Positions 60,771 to 64,000 of a stretch of DNA of 64,000 nucleotides are shown piece by piece. Source of the stretch: an uncultured Bacteroidales bacterium (GTDB lineage Bacteria; Bacteroidota; Bacteroidia; Bacteroidales; UBA932). Under the pieces are notes generated by a model that did no database searches, was not told the origin of the DNA, and was given only the letters and a program-made list of their open reading frames with translations. The position numbers were made by a program, and so were the translations under genes. The stretch's first letter is position 1. The number at the start of each line of letters is the position of its first letter. The DNA lies in NCBI GenBank assembly GCA_944326385.1, contig CALVDT010000063.1, forward strand, positions 33,198-97,197, given 5' to 3'.

Positions 60771-61784
60771 ATGACAGACAGATTATTACCATATATCGCC
60801 GGAGCTATGGGCGTCCTGTTCCTGTCGGCAGGGTGCGAGCAGGCGAACATATATTCCGAAGTGGATTTCAATGTGACATTGGATCCTTCGAATACTTATG
60901 TGGCAGGAGAACCCGTCAGATTCAATATCAGCGGCAATCCCGACAACCTTCTCTTCTACAGCGGGGAGATAGGTCATGCCTATCAGTACCGTGACCGCTA
61001 CGAAGTGCCGGTGGAGCAGGTGACTTCCATCGTTCTGGACATGAATATAGAGCACCGCTATGGTGAAAAGGATCATTCTGCACTTGAAATCTACTATACA
61101 AATGAATTTCCTGGGTTGAACGGCAATGACGCTCAAGCCGATGTTGCGCTTGTCAAAGGTATGTATGAAGGAGGAATGTCAGGATGGACCAAGGTGGATT
61201 TCGAGGATCCGGGTCCGAAAGCCGACGTTACTTTCCAGGTCCAGACCGGGAACATGAAGGATTGCGTAGACAACCTTTGCATAGCCTTCCATTGGAACCC
61301 TTCGGAAAACACTGTCAATAATGACCATAAGATCCCTATGGACACATACAGGATAAACGGCATCATGACGATAGAGTGTGAAGGGATGAACCCGCAGCAG
61401 AGGGATCTCAAATCCCTGATGGGACAGGCTATCATCTTTGATCATGATCCGGTATATTGGATGGATCAGGGTAATGGAAGCATCAGAATCCAGGACGGCA
61501 CATGGGATGTGATATTCCAGGGCGGATATTATGATGAAATCAAGCATGACTGTAACGGATGGCTGTTCTCTGTCCCTCAGGCATTCAATGTCTCCGAGCC
61601 TGATCAGGGACTTGTGATCAAGAATATCCAGAACTATCTTGATACCTACGAGTACACCTTCACTGAACCGGGTACCTACACTGTCACTTTTGTCGGAACA
61701 AACAGCAACTATATCGATGAATCCCGCGACGTGCAGGAATTCGAGATCAATATAGTTCCACCGGCAGTCACTGCCGCAGAATAG
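60771..61784 (+). CDS. DUF5017-type surface glycan-binding lipoprotein (SusE-position)
   Basis: 337 aa. Lipobox LSAGCEQ (Cys22). An Ig-like N-terminal domain (NVTLDPSNTYVAGEPVRFNISGNPDNLLFYSGE) and beta-rich C-terminal domains ending TVTFVGTNSNYIDESRDV match DUF5017 proteins that follow susCD in Bacteroidota. The likely role is capturing glycosaminoglycan at the surface. Last gene of the plus arm, followed by the hairpin at 61810-61868. Confidence 0.82.
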   Translation: MTDRLLPYIAGAMGVLFLSAGCEQANIYSEVDFNVTLDPSNTYVAGEPVRFNISGNPDNLLFYSGEIGHAYQYRDRYEVPVEQVTSIVLDMNIEHRYGEKDHSALEIYYTNEFPGLNGNDAQADVALVKGMYEGGMSGWTKVDFEDPGPKADVTFQVQTGNMKDCVDNLCIAFHWNPSENTVNNDHKIPMDTYRINGIMTIECEGMNPQQRDLKSLMGQAIIFDHDPVYWMDQGNGSIRIQDGTWDVIFQGGYYDEIKHDCNGWLFSVPQAFNVSEPDQGLVIKNIQNYLDTYEYTFTEPGTYTVTFVGTNSNYIDESRDVQEFEINIVPPAVTAAE

Positions 61785-61809
61785 CACCGACAGCTTTTTC
61801 GTATTAAGA

Positions 61810-61868
61810 GGCCGACTCAAAAAGAGGAATTTCAGGCGTAATGCAGAAAGTCCCCTTTTGGGTCGGCC
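61810..61868. terminator. Bidirectional terminator-like hairpin at the end of the PUL; repeat family member
   Basis: GGCCGACTCAAAA (61810-61822) pairs with TTTTGGGTCGGCC (61856-61868), allowing one G-T pair; inside, GGAATTTC faces GAAAGTCC. It lies 26 nt after the DUF5017 stop. Sequence is shared with 14414-14534 and, for the 3' arm, with 1828-1869 (minus). Confidence 0.75.
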
Positions 61869-61895
61869 ACAATTTGTCAAACATTTTTTCAATGT

Positions 61896-62073
61896 TTATT
61901 GCGGTGCGGACGGAAGATGAACCTCATAGTCAATTACTTCGTTCTCAATATCTTGTAACTGCAGATTCTTTATGCATATCGTAGTCGGACTGCAAACCCA
62001 TAAGGTTTTCATTACGCCAGGATTCGCTGAATTCCATGTTATGGGATTCGGTATTTATCATTTTATCATCCAT
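61896..62073 (-). pseudogene. Broken AlbA_2/Schlafen-type ATP-binding protein fragment
   Basis: From ATG 62073 the minus strand reads MDDKMINTESHNMEFSESWR, the recognisable N-terminus of AlbA_2-domain proteins (ESHNIEFKxSWRDE), but the conserved continuation (WICGFAN) is missing and the frame ends at 61945 after 42 aa. In another frame the tail CIKNLQLQDIENEVIDYEVH runs to a stop at 61896, looking like a C-terminal end. This suggests a large internal deletion. It overlaps the hsdR stop by 8 nt. AlbA_2 proteins often accompany type I restriction systems. Confidence 0.5.
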
Positions 62074-64000
62074 TATATTTCTTGAAATTCTCTGCCTGTT
62101 CCAAAATCTCCTTGAACACCTCGTCATTTGTCACAGGAGGATAGCCATATTCTGCCAGAACCAAAATCAAATCCATTTTCAATTCCGCCTTTATGTCGTC
62201 GCGGGTAGACCAGTCAGTGTATTTGGACTTATCCGCCACTATCTTCTTGATTTCTGCTGCGAGTTTCAAGAGTTTGTCTTCCGGATATTCAAACCCGAAT
62301 TGCTTGGCTATGGCTTTCAGAATATCATAAAAGGCTTTTTCTTCGTAACTGATGCCCAAATCAAGGAAAGACTTCTTTTCCTTGTTCAATTCCTTCAACA
62401 AGTCTGCCATCTGATTGGCTACTTCTGTCAATACTTCGTCCGCAAAAATGGCACTGTCCCGGCGGTCATTGTATTTGTCCACCAATGCATTCAGCCGTTT
62501 GGAGAAGTCCACGCCTTTCACTTTGTTTACCTTCTTGAATTCCGTGATAACGGTTTTCAGCAGGCGTTCCATCAGTTTCACCTTGGTGTTGGGCAACTTC
62601 AGTTTACTTAGGCGTTCCATATATTCCTCGCTCAGCACATCCAGATTTTCCTTGTCGTTGCCTATTTGGATGATTTCCTCTACACCTTCCGATTGTATCG
62701 CTTCTTCAATCATCTCACTGACGCGGCGGTTCATCTGCGAAGCATCCGGTGTGTCACCGATGGTCAACTTATAGATAATGGAACGCACCCCGGTGAAATA
62801 GTGGATTTCTTCACGCTCTGCATCGCTGATTTCTTCTCTGTTGCTGCACAAGTTAAACGCCGATTTCAGTTTCTTGGCGTGTCCCATGAACAGGGTTTCC
62901 AGTTCCTTGGTGCGTTGCATAAATTCGGCTCCTCTGTTCAAGCAATCCAGTTGTTCCAAGGGTGTCCCGGTTGTAAACTTGGAATAATCAAACTTGCCGA
63001 ACATCCGACGGATAATATCCAATTCATCTTTCACCATCGTAACCGATTGCTCAATGCTTTCTACCGAATCAAAATTGGCATCTCCTTGCGCATACCGCTT
63101 CAAAGCTACGTTCATGTTGCTTTTGATGCCGATATAGTCCACCACCAAACCTTTCTCCTTCCCCGGATAGACACGGTTCACTCGTGAGATGGTCTGTACC
63201 AAGGTATGTTGCTGCAAAGGCTTGTCAATGTACATCGTGTCTAGACAGTCCACATCGAAACCGGTTGTCCACATATCGACCACAATGGCAATCTTGAAGT
63301 TTGATTTCGGCTTTTTAAACTCCTCAGCCCAAGCACGGCGGTCTTCATCCGTTCCCAGCAAGTTGTAAAGTTCTGGGTCATCGTCCTTGCTTCGGGTCAT
63401 TACCATCTTTATCTTCTCGATAGGAAGTTTCTGATTCCCATACGGAACACGCTGTTCTGCCGCCATCATATAATTGCCTTCATATACTTCTTCACCGGGT
63501 ATCTCTGCCCACTTGGGACGCAAGGCGATAATCTTTTTATAAAGGTCGAAAGCGATTGTCCGGTTGGAACAGACGAACATAGCCTTACCTTCTACCGTAC
63601 TTCCTTCTTCCACCCGCTTCTCATAGTGTGCAATGAAATCCTCGGCTACTGCTTGCAGGCGGTCGGAATCCCCCAAGATGCGCTCCATCTTAGTGACAGC
63701 CTTTTTGCTCTCCTCTATCTGATATTCATTCGTCCCTTCTTCGGCGCACTGTTTATAATACCGCTCTATCTCCTGCAATTTCTTGTTGTCGAGCAACACT
63801 TTGGCGGCACGTCCTTCGTACACAATACGCCGTGTGATGCCATCTTCCACCGATTCGGTCATCGTATAGGCAACCACCACTTCGCCAAACACGTCAATCG
63901 TGGCATCAATCGGTGTGCCTGTAAAGCCTACATACGTGGCATTGGGCAACGAATCGTGCAGATACTTGGCAAAGCCGTAGTTGCGCCTTACACCTTTATC
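62066..64000 (-). CDS. hsdR: Type I restriction enzyme R subunit (HsdR), C-terminal part
   Basis: At least 645 aa; the frame runs off the window end, so the N-terminal nuclease and first helicase motifs are outside. Visible are the motif III-like YVGFTGTPID, motif IV-VI region with MWTTGFDVDCLDTMYIDKPL, QTISRVNRVYPGKEKGLVVDYIG, and a helical C-terminal domain ending LEQAENFKKYNG. HsdR translocates DNA and cuts unmethylated molecules with HsdM and HsdS, which should lie beyond 64000. The gene is clearly more AT-rich than the PUL beside it, a sign of transfer. Confidence 0.93.
   Translation of the reverse strand, partial: DKGVRRNYGFAKYLHDSLPNATYVGFTGTPIDATIDVFGEVVVAYTMTESVEDGITRRIVYEGRAAKVLLDNKKLQEIERYYKQCAEEGTNEYQIEESKKAVTKMERILGDSDRLQAVAEDFIAHYEKRVEEGSTVEGKAMFVCSNRTIAFDLYKKIIALRPKWAEIPGEEVYEGNYMMAAEQRVPYGNQKLPIEKIKMVMTRSKDDDPELYNLLGTDEDRRAWAEEFKKPKSNFKIAIVVDMWTTGFDVDCLDTMYIDKPLQQHTLVQTISRVNRVYPGKEKGLVVDYIGIKSNMNVALKRYAQGDANFDSVESIEQSVTMVKDELDIIRRMFGKFDYSKFTTGTPLEQLDCLNRGAEFMQRTKELETLFMGHAKKLKSAFNLCSNREEISDAEREEIHYFTGVRSIIYKLTIGDTPDASQMNRRVSEMIEEAIQSEGVEEIIQIGNDKENLDVLSEEYMERLSKLKLPNTKVKLMERLLKTVITEFKKVNKVKGVDFSKRLNALVDKYNDRRDSAIFADEVLTEVANQMADLLKELNKEKKSFLDLGISYEEKAFYDILKAIAKQFGFEYPEDKLLKLAAEIKKIVADKSKYTDWSTRDDIKAELKMDLILVLAEYGYPPVTNDEVFKEILEQAENFKKYNG

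Noticed and set aside
61785-62065. Insertion sequence at the boundary of the restriction island
   Set aside because: No transposase frame, target-site duplication or terminal repeats are visible; only the terminator-like hairpin and the AlbA_2 fragment.

Overview
The window is a chromosomal piece of an anaerobic Bacteroidales (Bacteroidota) bacterium; family level is left open. The reasons are a SusC/SusD glycan-uptake system, Bacteroidota-only families (BT_3928-like DoxX protein, DUF4988/DUF4955/DUF5017 proteins, MurU-like/RapZ-C gene pair), and repeated promoter boxes of the Bacteroidota type (TTTG, 19-21 nt, TAnnTTTG) with few Shine-Dalgarno sequences. Base composition is moderately GC-rich until about 61.9 kb, where it becomes visibly more AT-rich. 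Anaerobic life is indicated by indolepyruvate:ferredoxin oxidoreductase, a Ser-type sulfatase (matured by the oxygen-sensitive anSME) and a sulfide-dependent type of Thi4.

Layout. 0-35 kb is mostly housekeeping: sugar kinase/nucleotidyltransferase pair, CPBP protease, NDP-sugar pyrophosphorylase, FtsB/DivIC-like protein, purB, folP, tmk, DoxX-like membrane protein, rpmH, polA-ECF sigma-rsmG, an OmpR/HK pair with a PepSY-like periplasmic protein, LolC/E-like permease, rbfA, tyrS, an acyl-carrier-like protein without its serine, a GntR-controlled ABC exporter, a thiamine operon (thiE-thi4-tenI), uvrA2, ppx and ppk1, iorBA, gpsA and menA. At 35.3-36.0 kb lies a tRNA-Gly(CCC) followed by about 560 bp of non-coding, repeat-rich DNA: a copy of the tRNA 3' end, a 122-bp palindrome, a 53-bp tandem repeat and a duplicated promoter-like segment. 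bioA-bioD and a FrhB-type flavoprotein follow.

39.1-61.8 kb is a glycosaminoglycan (chondroitin/dermatan sulfate, hyaluronan) utilisation locus. One arm (minus) runs GH88 unsaturated glucuronyl hydrolase, PL8 lyase, sulfatase, then three surface lipoproteins with beta-helix regions (two DUF4955 paralogues and one DUF4988 protein). The other arm (plus) runs a second PL8 lyase, SusC, SusD and a DUF5017 lipoprotein. Two near-ideal promoters face away from each other in the 206-bp gap at 52461-52666. The expected order of work is surface capture (SusD, DUF5017, beta-helix proteins), lyase cleavage, import by SusC, then desulfation and GH88 hydrolysis in the periplasm. No hybrid two-component regulator is in the window.

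61.8-64 kb is the edge of a restriction island: the C-terminal part of a type I HsdR (cut by the window end) and a broken AlbA_2/Schlafen-type fragment.

Two families of short intergenic hairpins deserve attention: (i) an element in the folP leader (5561-5639) whose loop is clearly homologous to that of a 24-bp perfect inverted repeat between ppk1 and ppx (26828-26904); (ii) a terminator-like element with a shared 3' arm at 1828-1869, 14414-14534 and 61810-61868.
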